Source: Anaerolineales bacterium (GTDB lineage Bacteria > Chloroflexota > Anaerolineae > Anaerolineales > Villigracilaceae). From it: a stretch of DNA of 64,000 nucleotides. Both the position numbers and the translations under genes were made by a program. Location of the stretch: the NCBI GenBank assembly GCA_020634885.1, contig JACKAW010000004.1, positions 370,431-434,430 of the forward strand, written 5' to 3'. Positions 34,643-42,429 of this stretch are shown here, piece by piece (positions within the stretch are counted from its first letter, which is position 1; the number at the start of each line of letters is the position of its first letter). A model generated the notes under the pieces. The model was not told the origin of the DNA, did not search any database, and saw nothing but the letters and a program-made list of their open reading frames with translations.

Positions 34643-35733
34643 AAAAAATCTACATACTTCTATTGGCTTTTATGTTGCTTGCTTGCGCATCGCCTACAGC
34701 AACACCCACAGCGCAATTGGTTGCCACCATCGTCCCGCCAACTTCAACGCCTACAGAAATTCCCATGCCAACGCCAACCCGCACCACCGAGCAGGCGTTG
34801 GCTCCATACACTATTGAAGGGCTGCGTGCGCGGGAATATGAAAGCGGAAAAATAATTCTTGGCGAGCCGGTGTTGGAAACAGATCACTTCACTCGTTATC
34901 ACATCCAATACCCCAGCGATGGTTTGACGATCACAGGTGTTTTGCAAATTCCAAAAACGGGTGAAGCGCCGTACCCGGTGATCGTGATGAACCACGGCTT
35001 TTTCTCCCGCTATGTGTACACCACCGGCGATGGTACCGACCGTGCCGCCGATTTTCTCAACCGGCGCGGTTACCTCACGGTTTCATCAGACTATCGCAGT
35101 TGGGGTTTTGCCGAAACCGGCGAGAGTCTTTTTTATTCGGGGCAGGTGATCGATGTGATCAACTTGATCTACGCACTGGATTCCATTCCCGAAGCCGATA
35201 CGTCTCGCATGGGTATGTGGGGGCACAGCATGGGCGGCGGTATCACTGCAAAAGTCCTCACCATTGTGGACGATAAGATCAAGGCGGCGATTTTGTATTC
35301 ATCCGTCAGCGCAGATTTTGCAGATGTGATCGGGCGTTGGGGTCCGGGGTGTGTTGGGGATGTGTATGAAGGCGAAGCGACGTTTGGTTGCAATTCGTCC
35401 GACATCCTCCCGCTCAACTTGCCAGCCGATCTCACCGCCTCTTACTTCGACGCGACATCGGATCCGGTTATGCTGGAAGCTGTTTCTCCGCTCTATCATT
35501 TTGACCTCGTGCAAGCGTCCGTCCAAGTAGTGTACGGCACCGAGGACGGCAAGACCTCCGCAGGCACCCCGCCGGAGTGGTCTAAGAAAATGTATGCGGC
35601 TTTTGTAGATGCCGGAGTAGATGCCGAAATCTTTGGCTACCAGGGGGAAGAACATTCTTTTATTGGTGACCCGTGGTTTGTATTCATGGGAAAGACCCAG
35701 CTATTTTTCGATAAACATGTAAAAGGACAATAA
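34639..35733 (+). CDS. Lipoprotein alpha/beta hydrolase, copy 2
   Basis: This 364-residue paralogue of the preceding gene shares its layout: lipobox LLAC, a Thr-rich spacer, VIVMNHGFFSRYVYTTGDG, nucleophile GMWGHSMGGG, and the C-terminal YGTEDGK and YQGEEHSFIGD with the catalytic His. The two copies are clearly related along their whole length, so this is a tandem duplication with divergence. The start overlaps the previous stop (ATGA), the third such overlap in a row. A difference in substrate preference is likely but cannot be read from sequence. Confidence 0.88.
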   Translation: MKKIYILLLAFMLLACASPTATPTAQLVATIVPPTSTPTEIPMPTPTRTTEQALAPYTIEGLRAREYESGKIILGEPVLETDHFTRYHIQYPSDGLTITGVLQIPKTGEAPYPVIVMNHGFFSRYVYTTGDGTDRAADFLNRRGYLTVSSDYRSWGFAETGESLFYSGQVIDVINLIYALDSIPEADTSRMGMWGHSMGGGITAKVLTIVDDKIKAAILYSSVSADFADVIGRWGPGCVGDVYEGEATFGCNSSDILPLNLPADLTASYFDATSDPVMLEAVSPLYHFDLVQASVQVVYGTEDGKTSAGTPPEWSKKMYAAFVDAGVDAEIFGYQGEEHSFIGDPWFVFMGKTQLFFDKHVKGQ

Positions 35734-35765
35734 GGACATCGTGCCCACGCTACAACATCATCGCC

Positions 35766-36659
35766 ATGCTTACTTCATCATCTTTCACCTTCGATAAAAA
35801 AACACTGGCTGCATTTTTACTTGTAATTCTATTAGGCGGCTCAAATTCGGTTGCCATTCGTTTCAGCAATCAAGAGTTGGCTCCCTTTTGGGGCGCGTTT
35901 GTACGTTTCTTTTTTGCAGGTTCGATTTTCTGGTTAATCTTTTGGGTTCGGCGCATGTCACTCCCCAGGCGGAGTGATGTCGCTGTGATCGCGCTAAACG
36001 GATTCCTCTCTACGGGCGTGAGTTTTGCCTTGTTGTATTGGGCGCTGCAAAAGATGCCCGTCAGCCTTGCCACGGTTGTTATTTCCACCAGCCCATTGTT
36101 CACTTTGATCTTGGCGGTTTTACATCGGCTTGAGAAGTTTCGTGTGCAAGCCTTGTTTGGCGGGGTAATCGCCATTGCCGGGTTGGCGTTGGTGGTCAAT
36201 GCCCAGCCTGGTGGACGTGAATTATTGCCCGGCATGATTGGGTTGCTTGTTAGCGCCCTGGTCGCTGCTGAAGGGAACGTCATTTTCAAGATGTATTCGC
36301 TCAAAAGTGACCCGGTCATTATCAATGCCATATCCATGACTTCCGGGTCGATTTTTCTTGGGGCGGCTTCATGGTTGGCGCATGAGGCGCACGTCATGCC
36401 GTCCACGCCGCAAGTGTGGGGTGCAGTGACATATCTCATCCTCGGCGGTTCGGTTGTTATGTTCTATATGTTCGTGTATGTTCTTTCCCGTTGGAAAGCC
36501 TCTTCTGCTTCTTATGCCATTTTATTTTTCCCGCTCATAGCAACATTACTTGCAGCATGGCTGGCAAATGAGGCTGTAAGTATGCCGTTTATCCTTGGGG
36601 CAGCCTTGGTCCTGACGGGCGTTTGGGTCGGCGCCTTTTATGGCGATTCTGGGGCTTGA
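35766..36659 (+). CDS. EamA-family (DMT superfamily) permease
   Basis: This 297-residue protein has ten hydrophobic helices in two five-helix EamA repeats. The first opens with LLGGSNSVAIRFSNQELAPF and ends ISTSPLFTLILAVL; the second ends YAILFFPLIATLLAAWLANE and AALVLTGVWVGAF. These are typical of drug/metabolite transporters exporting amino acids or other small metabolites. The substrate is unknown. It lies 32 nt after the hydrolase operon. Its stop codon overlaps the -35 box of the downstream leader-ORF promoter. Confidence 0.88.
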   Translation: MLTSSSFTFDKKTLAAFLLVILLGGSNSVAIRFSNQELAPFWGAFVRFFFAGSIFWLIFWVRRMSLPRRSDVAVIALNGFLSTGVSFALLYWALQKMPVSLATVVISTSPLFTLILAVLHRLEKFRVQALFGGVIAIAGLALVVNAQPGGRELLPGMIGLLVSALVAAEGNVIFKMYSLKSDPVIINAISMTSGSIFLGAASWLAHEAHVMPSTPQVWGAVTYLILGGSVVMFYMFVYVLSRWKASSASYAILFFPLIATLLAAWLANEAVSMPFILGAALVLTGVWVGAFYGDSGA

Positions 36660-36684
36660 CGCTTGTTCTGGCTTGTCATAGAAT
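36656..36684 (+). promoter_or_regulatory. Sigma70-type promoter of the RIO-kinase leader unit
   Basis: TTGACG (36656-36661) and TAGAAT (36679-36684) are separated by exactly 17 nt. The expected transcript starts near 36691, 33 nt before the leader ORF. Confidence 0.75.
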
Positions 36685-36723
36685 CCAAGCATCATACTAT
36701 TCCACGAAAGGAGGCTCGAAAAC

Positions 36724-36789
36724 ATGCAAGCTGTCTTGGTTCATAATTTTAAATTGTTCAGCGCGCCTCCGGTAAATGGATTGGCATAA
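36724..36789 (+). CDS. 21-residue leader ORF upstream of the RIO-type kinase
   Basis: GAAAGGAGG lies 9 nt before an ATG that opens a 21-codon frame beginning MQAVLVHNFK and ending SAPPVNGLA. It has its own promoter (TTGACG-17-TAGAAT) and is followed by a strong terminator. GGAGGC of the ribosome binding site can pair with GCCTCC at 36765-36770, which lies on the Ser-Ala-Pro-Pro codons. That segment can also pair with the terminator's 5' arm. The arrangement indicates a regulatory leader peptide rather than a functional protein. A small RNA with an incidental ORF is the alternative. Confidence 0.65.
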   Translation: MQAVLVHNFKLFSAPPVNGLA

Positions 36790-36810
36790 GTATTCTGCCG
36801 TATATCATCC

Positions 36811-36839
36811 AACCGCAGGCTCGCGAGCCTGCGGTTTTT
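36811..36839 (+). terminator. Strong terminator between leader ORF and RIO-type kinase gene
   Basis: ACCGCAGGCTCG and CGAGCCTGCGGT form a perfect 24-nt palindrome followed by TTTT. It lies 22 nt after the leader stop and 71 nt before the kinase ATG. Confidence 0.92.
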
Positions 36840-36856
36840 ATTTAATCCATTGGAAA

Positions 36857-36885
36857 CTGCAGGTAATTCGTGCCTGTGGTTTTTT
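36857..36885 (+). terminator. Second, weaker terminator-like hairpin before the RIO-type kinase gene
   Basis: CTGCAGG pairs with CCTGTGG (two G-U pairs) around a nine-base loop, followed by six T. It could back up the first terminator or be part of an alternative fold, since its GCAGG can also pair with CCTGC of the first. Confidence 0.5.
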
Positions 36886-36909
36886 GTTAAACAAAAAGGT
36901 TTTACAACA

Positions 36910-37914
36910 ATGAGTAAGAATCAACTTTCAGATTATTTTGACGAACTGAACGACGATACCGACACAGAGTCGCCTAGAAAACGCATCACTCAAAAACGCG
37001 AATCGAAGAAACGTGAGCAAGAAGCCAAGCTCTTCATCCGTGCGCAGGAAATCGCCAAAGAATTCCAATTCACCTACAAAGCCGCCCGTTTCGAAGAAGC
37101 CTGGCTGTTGGATTCACTGACAGAGATTCACGAACACCAATGGATTTCGGACGTGTTACGAAAGGTCAAAGGCGGCAAAGAAGCTTCGGTTTACCTGTGC
37201 AAGGCTGGCGCAGAAATGAGTGTACCTTTTGTCGCCGCCAAGATCTACCGTCCGCGATCTCTGCGTAATCTCAAGAATGATGCCCAATATCGTGTGGGGC
37301 GCGTGGACCTGGATGCCGACGGTACGGCGTTATGGAAAGAGGCAGATAAAAATGCCATCGCAAAACGTACCAGCTATGGTGAAGAAGTGCGTCACCGTTC
37401 GTGGATCGCATACGAATTTAAGACCATGGAAAGACTCTTCGAAGCCGGGGCAGATGTTCCACGTCCTTACGCCATGGAAAAGAACGCCATCGTCATGGAC
37501 TTTGTAGGTGACGAAAATACTGCCGCCTCGATTCTGAATTCGGTCAACCTGTCTCATACCGAAGCCCGTACCCTGCGTGATCGTGTGCTTCACAACATGG
37601 ATATCATGCTTGCCAATGAGTGTATTCACGGCGATCTCTCTGCTTATAACATCCTGTACTGGAATGGTGAGATTAAGTTGATCGACTTTCCGCAGATCGT
37701 TTTGCCCAGATCCAACCCTACGGCATGGAATATCTTTTTGCGTGATGTTGTGCGGGTATGTGATTATTTTTCTTCACAAGGTGTAAATTGTGACGCATAT
37801 AAGATCGCCGCAGATTTATGGGCAAAATACGGCTACCGTATCGGTAAGCAGCTAGACCCGAAACACCTCGACCCCGAAAACCCCGAAGACCGCAAGGCAT
37901 GGGAAAAACGGTAA
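36910..37914 (+). CDS. RIO1-type atypical serine kinase
   Basis: The start at 36910 (MSKNQLSDYFDELND) avoids the terminator-containing upstream extension. This 334-residue protein has a charged N-terminus, then a RIO domain: GGKEASVYLCKAG (nucleotide loop), AAKIYRPRSLRN (Lys), the flexible-loop region with SYGEEVRHRSWIAYE, the catalytic loop CIHGDLSAYNILYW with HxDxSxxN, and the metal-binding LIDFPQ. In archaea and eukaryotes RIO kinases drive late maturation of the small ribosomal subunit; the bacterial role is unknown. The leader with a possible translation-sensing attenuator suggests its synthesis responds to ribosome function (inference). The ribosome binding site is weak (AAAAAGG). Confidence 0.9.
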   Translation: MSKNQLSDYFDELNDDTDTESPRKRITQKRESKKREQEAKLFIRAQEIAKEFQFTYKAARFEEAWLLDSLTEIHEHQWISDVLRKVKGGKEASVYLCKAGAEMSVPFVAAKIYRPRSLRNLKNDAQYRVGRVDLDADGTALWKEADKNAIAKRTSYGEEVRHRSWIAYEFKTMERLFEAGADVPRPYAMEKNAIVMDFVGDENTAASILNSVNLSHTEARTLRDRVLHNMDIMLANECIHGDLSAYNILYWNGEIKLIDFPQIVLPRSNPTAWNIFLRDVVRVCDYFSSQGVNCDAYKIAADLWAKYGYRIGKQLDPKHLDPENPEDRKAWEKR

Positions 37915-37942
37915 GCAGACGATAACAAATAACTGATGTTGC

Positions 37943-38005
37943 GCAGTAGGGGCGACCCCGCCCACATCCATGAAAACTTTCTTTCGCCAGCAAGGGTCGC
38001 CCTGC
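37943..38005. repeat. GTAGGGGCGA-type intergenic hairpin repeat, copy 1
   Basis: GCAG(TAGG)GGCGACCC pairs with GGGTCGCCCTGC across a 35-nt loop. The GTAGGGGCGA start recurs at 53284. It lies in the 392-nt gap between the RIO-type kinase and mttB-like genes. That gap otherwise holds only the MITE-like element at 38073 and the mttB ribosome binding site. Confidence 0.55.
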
Positions 38006-38064
38006 CGCCGGGGATATATGCCCAGTTATGGGTGCTTCGGCGAGAGCGCTTATGTAAGAGTTCC

Positions 38065-38245
38065 ATAGTATTCATGGCTTTCTCAAAGTAGGTTGGCAAA
38101 ATATTAAACAAAGAGCAAAAGAATTAATGCGAATTACGCCAATGGGGCGAATGACGCAAAAAAACATTTTTTATGCGTCATTCGCCTTTTTTCGCGCTTT
38201 TCGCATTAAGGTTTTTAGACTTTGAGAAAGCCATGCTATAGTATT
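38065..38245. mobile_element. 165-bp MITE-like element with 17-bp inverted ends and 8-bp target duplication
   Basis: The direct repeat ATAGTATT occurs at 38065-38072 and 38238-38245. Inside, CATGGCTTTCTCAAAGT (38073-38089) is the exact reverse complement of ACTTTGAGAAAGCCATG (38219-38235), two bases from the right duplication. The interior is a second, long palindrome (about 38124-38210) of GCGAAT/GACGC words. There is no coding potential. Terminal inverted repeats with flanking duplication identify a non-autonomous transposable element; the mobilising transposase is not in this window. Confidence 0.75.
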
Positions 38246-38306
38246 TGCCGCTCACTACCAATGCACTCCCATAAGATAAAATAGTGGCAAAGGAGAAACC
38301 ATTTAT

Positions 38307-39734
38307 ATGAATAACGTTCGCCCGCGATTGACGTTAATGAATGAAGAGCAGGTACAAGAGGCGCACCGCAACGTACTAAAGGTGCTAAGCGAAACCGGCG
38401 TACGTGTTGATTCTCCCACCATATTGCAAATGCTTGAGCGGAAACTGGGGCTGAAATCACAAGACCGTATCATTAAATTCCCGCCCGAGATTGTGGAAGA
38501 GGCGATCAAATCTGCACCCAAAACGATCGATGTGTATGATCGTCGGGGAGAACACAAACTCAAACTGGGCGAAGACCGTCTGCGCTTTGGGGTGGGCGTG
38601 ACAGCGTTGTTCTATCAAAACCCTGTAGATGAAACTCTCGATATTTTTAAACGAGAAAACTTCCGTGATCTTGTGCGTCTCGGCTCATCGCTCAAACATT
38701 ACGATGTGATCTCCACGGTCGGCATTGTGCGCGACGTAAAAGAAGAGCTTGGCGATATGTACGGTTCACTTGAGCATATTTCAAACACCACCAAGCCATT
38801 GGTCTTGCTTGTCTCCGATGAAGAGCGTTTTCCTGATGTGCTGGATATGTTCGAGCATTTGAACGGAAAGGAAGTGGGAGACAAGCCTCATGTGATCCCC
38901 TACTTCAACCCGGTGAGTCCGCTTGTGATGAACGCAGGAACCGTGGATAAGATGAAAGTCGCCATCGAGCGCGGACTTCCCATCATCTTTTCCAATTACA
39001 GCATGGCAGGCGCATCCACACCGCTCACACCGGCAGGCACACTCACGCTGCTTATGGCTGAGTTGCTGGCAGGGTTGGTTATCAGTCAAACCATCAAAAA
39101 AGGCGCACCCATTCTACTCGGCATGTTACCTGTTTATTTTGATATGCGTACCATGCTCAACTTCTACGACCCGCAAAGCATCCTGATCAGTGTGGCGTGC
39201 TCCGAGATGATGAAGTTCTACGGCATCCCGCATTGTGCCACATCGGGCAGCGGCACCGGCTGGGGCATGGATTTAATTGCCGCAGATACCTATTGGATGA
39301 ACACCCTCGCGCTTCTTCTCTCTAACGGACACTTGGCTCCGTTCATTGGAGATTCTCTTGGCTCAAAGTCGATCGCACCTACTACTTTCGTCCACGCTCA
39401 CGAGATCATTGATCAGGCATTGCGCCTCCACAACGGCTTCCAATTGGATGAAACCAATTCTGCGGTGGATGAGATCTTCAAAGTGGGACCCGGCAAGAGC
39501 TTTCTCAACCAGCCTTCCACATTGAAGAATTACAAGACCGGCTATTATGTCAGCGGGGTCTATCCGCGCTACAGCATGGAAAAATGGATGGATGCCGGTT
39601 CACCCCCTGCGCGTCAGGTTTTACGCGAAAAGACCCAAGACCTCATGTCCGCCGCCAAGGCGCCGGAAGAATATGATGAGTTCATTGCAAAGGGTGAGGC
39701 GTTCATCCGCCAGAGATTTCACGATATACTTTAA
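38307..39734 (+). CDS. Trimethylamine methyltransferase (MttB) family protein, non-pyrrolysine type
   Basis: This 475-residue protein matches the MttB superfamily: an N-terminal helical part (HRNVLKVLSETGVRVDSPTI), then the TIM barrel with GVGVTALFYQNP, FNPVSPLVMN and CATSGSGTGWGMDLIAADTYW. The frame runs through without an in-frame TAG, so it is the pyrrolysine-free group, whose known members demethylate glycine betaine, carnitine or similar quaternary amines onto a corrinoid protein. No corrinoid protein gene is adjacent. AAAGGAG lies 12 nt before the ATG. The MITE-like element ends 69 nt upstream. Confidence 0.9.
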   Translation: MNNVRPRLTLMNEEQVQEAHRNVLKVLSETGVRVDSPTILQMLERKLGLKSQDRIIKFPPEIVEEAIKSAPKTIDVYDRRGEHKLKLGEDRLRFGVGVTALFYQNPVDETLDIFKRENFRDLVRLGSSLKHYDVISTVGIVRDVKEELGDMYGSLEHISNTTKPLVLLVSDEERFPDVLDMFEHLNGKEVGDKPHVIPYFNPVSPLVMNAGTVDKMKVAIERGLPIIFSNYSMAGASTPLTPAGTLTLLMAELLAGLVISQTIKKGAPILLGMLPVYFDMRTMLNFYDPQSILISVACSEMMKFYGIPHCATSGSGTGWGMDLIAADTYWMNTLALLLSNGHLAPFIGDSLGSKSIAPTTFVHAHEIIDQALRLHNGFQLDETNSAVDEIFKVGPGKSFLNQPSTLKNYKTGYYVSGVYPRYSMEKWMDAGSPPARQVLREKTQDLMSAAKAPEEYDEFIAKGEAFIRQRFHDIL

Positions 39735-39747
39735 ACAAGAGGTCTTT

Positions 39748-40452
39748 GTGCGTAAATTATCTTTTCCATTTTTATTGATATTCATCTCGCTTGCTTGCGC
39801 CGTTCCTAATGTTTCAACTCCGCAACCCTTACCGACCTTTGACCCGAATTCCATGCAAACAGCCATCGTTGAAACTGCTTTGGCTGCCCAATCTCAAACT
39901 GAAGTGAGTTTGCCGACATCTACCATTACACCCACCGTTACACGGACGCCTTCTCACACCCCAACTTCAACCCCAACATTTATTTTTCTACTTCCATCTT
40001 TCACGCCCATACCTTCCATTACGCCAACCCCAACGATCACTCTTACAAGTGAACCAAAATTGGATGAAAACGGTGAACCCGAAAAGAAAAAAGGGGACCC
40101 TTTTGCAATGACCGGCAAGGAATGGACCTGCTCTGTCTATGGAACTTTTCCCCCACAGAATTATGAATTTAAACCCAAAACAAAGTTCAAAGTGGAATGG
40201 AATGTGTTTAACAGCGGGACTAAATCCTGGCCTTATTACGGAATGGACATGGTGTATTCAGGCGGCTTTCGACCTGAAGGGACGAAGGTCAGAGATTTTG
40301 TTGTATCGGTTCCATCTGGCGGCAAGATTGGGCTTCAAGCAACCTTTATAACGCCTAAAAATCCAGGCGAATATAGCACATACTTTTTTATAACGGTGGG
40401 CAAAACTACTTTTTGCCAGATGAAATATACTTTTTATGTTGTAGAGAAGTAG
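39748..40452 (+). CDS. Lipoprotein with NBR1-type Ig-like domain
   Basis: A GTG start at 39748 follows AGAGG by 5 nt and gives a lipoprotein signal (VRKLSFPFLLIFISLAC). A longer frame starting inside the mttB-like gene is a shadow. The 234-residue protein has a Thr/Pro-rich spacer of repeated TPT/TPS words. A C-terminal beta-sandwich follows with FKVEWNVFNSGTKSWPYYG and FITPKNPGEYSTYFFITVG, the pattern of Ig-like domains related to the FW domain of NBR1. Such lipoproteins are frequent in Anaerolineae and probably bind wall or extracellular ligands. It is 13 nt after mttB and may share its transcript. Confidence 0.85.
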   Translation: MRKLSFPFLLIFISLACAVPNVSTPQPLPTFDPNSMQTAIVETALAAQSQTEVSLPTSTITPTVTRTPSHTPTSTPTFIFLLPSFTPIPSITPTPTITLTSEPKLDENGEPEKKKGDPFAMTGKEWTCSVYGTFPPQNYEFKPKTKFKVEWNVFNSGTKSWPYYGMDMVYSGGFRPEGTKVRDFVVSVPSGGKIGLQATFITPKNPGEYSTYFFITVGKTTFCQMKYTFYVVEK

Positions 40453-40553
40453 AATCCATACAGGCAGGTGGACACAATGTGCCTGCTGTTCCGAAAAGAA
40501 ATGGATTATCTCGATCAAGGTGTATGGATTTTGATTTAGCCGCGATTCAATGT

Positions 40554-40582
40554 TTGGACTTTCTTTTCTAATCGGTCAATAT
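40554..40582 (+). promoter_or_regulatory. Candidate promoter of the oligopeptide importer operon
   Basis: TTGGAC (40554-40559) and CAATAT (40577-40582) are 17 nt apart. The next gene starts 137 nt downstream, leaving room for the hairpin leader at 40641. Confidence 0.4.
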
Positions 40583-40640
40583 AAAGTAAAATTTTCATCC
40601 TCATGAGTTTTGTAAATCAGAGATGTGCATTGGAAGCATT

Positions 40641-40677
40641 CATGCGCCAGCAGGTGTATACCCTGAATTGGCGCATG
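40641..40677 (+). other. Leader hairpin upstream of the oligopeptide-binding protein gene
   Basis: CATGCGCCA pairs over 9 bp with TGGCGCATG around a 19-nt loop, followed by TTGTTTT. It could be a weak attenuator or terminator, or an mRNA-stabilising stem. It ends 41 nt before the gene. Confidence 0.55.
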
Positions 40678-40718
40678 TTGTTTTAAATGCGTGAAAAAAA
40701 AGATAGGAGAATAGAGAT

Positions 40719-42356
40719 ATGAAACAAAAAGTGCTGTACATTGTGTTGCTTGCTGCTCTTTTGTTGGCGGCGTGTGGAGGAGGTGGATCTGCCGAACAGC
40801 CCGTTGTTGTACGTGTAGGGAAAGCGGGCAGCCCGGATACTCTGAACCCCGGAAATGCAATTCTTGCAAATTCGTACACAATTTTTGAACTTGTGTACGA
40901 TTCAATGTATGAACTTAACCTTGATGGGAGTTTCCGCCTTTCCATTGCCGATAGCGCTGCCGTTTCAGACGATGGCTTGACCTGGACATTCAAGATCAAG
41001 GATGGCATTAAGTGGCATGACGGAGAACCCCTTACTGCTGAAGATGTTGCCTGGACCTACAACCTTTATAAAGACACCCCTGAATACCCCTATCTGAATG
41101 GTTACTACACCACCTATTTTGATACGATCACCTTTACCGACAATAATGAAGTCATCCTGACACTTAACGAATCCATCCCGAATCTTGAGAGCCAGTTGGT
41201 CTTCCTTTACATTCTCCCAAAACACATTTGGGAAAATGTGGACAAACTTGAATACGAAAATACAGAAATGGTCGGCTCTGGTCCATTCAAGATGACAGAA
41301 TACGCCCAGAATGAGTTTGTACGCTTGAGCGCCAATACCGAATATTTCGGCACTCAGCCCAAGGTCGATGAGGTCATCTTCCAATCGTTTGATAATCAGG
41401 ACGCACTGGTGCAGGCGATCAAAGCAGGGCAGGTGGATATGATCACCGAAATGCCCAGTACGGCTGCCGCTTCCCTTAAAGAAGAACCAAATGTTGAGCT
41501 GGTTGTTGGGGCTCCGCTTTCTCCGTACGTTGCCGATATTATTTTCAACCAGATGGATCCGGAAAACTGCCCGGAAGATGGCGGAATTTGTTCCGGTCAC
41601 CCGGCTCTTTTGGATAAGAATGTCCGCCTTGCAATGGCACATGCCACCAATAAGCAACAGTTGATCGATGTGGTACTGCTTGGGCTTGGCAAACCCGGTC
41701 TTACCCTCATCCCGGATGGACTTGGCGTTTGGTACAACAACTCCATCCAAGATTATGCTTTTGATGTAGACCTTGCCAACCAAACCTTGGATAATGCCGG
41801 TTACGTAGATGCAGATGGTGATGGTATTCGTGATATGCCGGACGGTTCCCGCTCGCTGACCTTCCGCATGAATTGGCCCAGCGACAGCATTGAAGCCCCA
41901 CGTATGGCAGAATTGCTCGGAGAAATGTGGAGCGCCATTGGCATTGCACTTGAACCCAGCGCGGTAGACCCTGATGCCCTGACCGCACAATGCTGCCCCG
42001 CCTTCGACTTTGACATTATGATCTGGGGATGGTACTCCGACCCAGACCCAAGTTCCCTGCTTTATGTATATACGACGGATGCCATTCCCTATGGCTCCAG
42101 CGAAACTGGCTACTCAAACCCTGCATATGATGAACTGTATGTAAAACAACAAACCGAATTGAACTTTGACGCACGCAAAGATATTGTTTGGGAGATGCAG
42201 AAATTAGTTCATGACGATGTTGTCTACATCATTCCGTATTACTCTGCAGCGGTTCAGGCGTATCGTACAGACCGCTTCACCGGTTGGATCACAGACCAAG
42301 CCAAGGTTGAGCTTTCTGACGTAACCTCGTTATTGGTCATTGAGCCGGTAAAATAG
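40719..42356 (+). CDS. Oligopeptide/dipeptide ABC importer, substrate-binding lipoprotein
   Basis: This 545-residue protein has a lipoprotein signal ending LLAAC and a Gly-rich start. The SBP_bac_5 (cluster C) fold shows in GSPDTLNPGNAI, WTFKIKDGIKWHDGEPLTAEDVAWTY and GSGPFKMTEY, and in the C-terminal region QKLVHDDVVYIIPYY. This family delivers oligopeptides, nickel or oligosaccharides to its permease. It is the first gene of a four-cistron importer operon and is followed by the permease, a permease-ATPase fusion and a second ATPase. The ribosome binding site is AGGAG. Confidence 0.93.
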   Translation: MKQKVLYIVLLAALLLAACGGGGSAEQPVVVRVGKAGSPDTLNPGNAILANSYTIFELVYDSMYELNLDGSFRLSIADSAAVSDDGLTWTFKIKDGIKWHDGEPLTAEDVAWTYNLYKDTPEYPYLNGYYTTYFDTITFTDNNEVILTLNESIPNLESQLVFLYILPKHIWENVDKLEYENTEMVGSGPFKMTEYAQNEFVRLSANTEYFGTQPKVDEVIFQSFDNQDALVQAIKAGQVDMITEMPSTAAASLKEEPNVELVVGAPLSPYVADIIFNQMDPENCPEDGGICSGHPALLDKNVRLAMAHATNKQQLIDVVLLGLGKPGLTLIPDGLGVWYNNSIQDYAFDVDLANQTLDNAGYVDADGDGIRDMPDGSRSLTFRMNWPSDSIEAPRMAELLGEMWSAIGIALEPSAVDPDALTAQCCPAFDFDIMIWGWYSDPDPSSLLYVYTTDAIPYGSSETGYSNPAYDELYVKQQTELNFDARKDIVWEMQKLVHDDVVYIIPYYSAAVQAYRTDRFTGWITDQAKVELSDVTSLLVIEPVK

Positions 42357-42429
42357 TGTTGTAACTAATTTTCTGTCCGCAGCCCAAAAAGCTGCGGACA
42401 GAAATACCCCCGATCTACAAGAGCTTCCC

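Noticed and set aside
38307..39734. Pyrrolysine codon in the MttB homologue
   Set aside because: The reading frame has no in-frame TAG; it belongs to the pyrrolysine-free group.
39547..39747. Upstream extension of the Ig-like lipoprotein frame
   Set aside because: It overlaps the mttB-like gene out of frame; the GTG at 39748 gives a proper lipoprotein signal.
40965..41990. Minus-strand open frame of 341 codons
   Set aside because: Shadow of the oligopeptide-binding protein gene; composition is that of a reversed coding strand.
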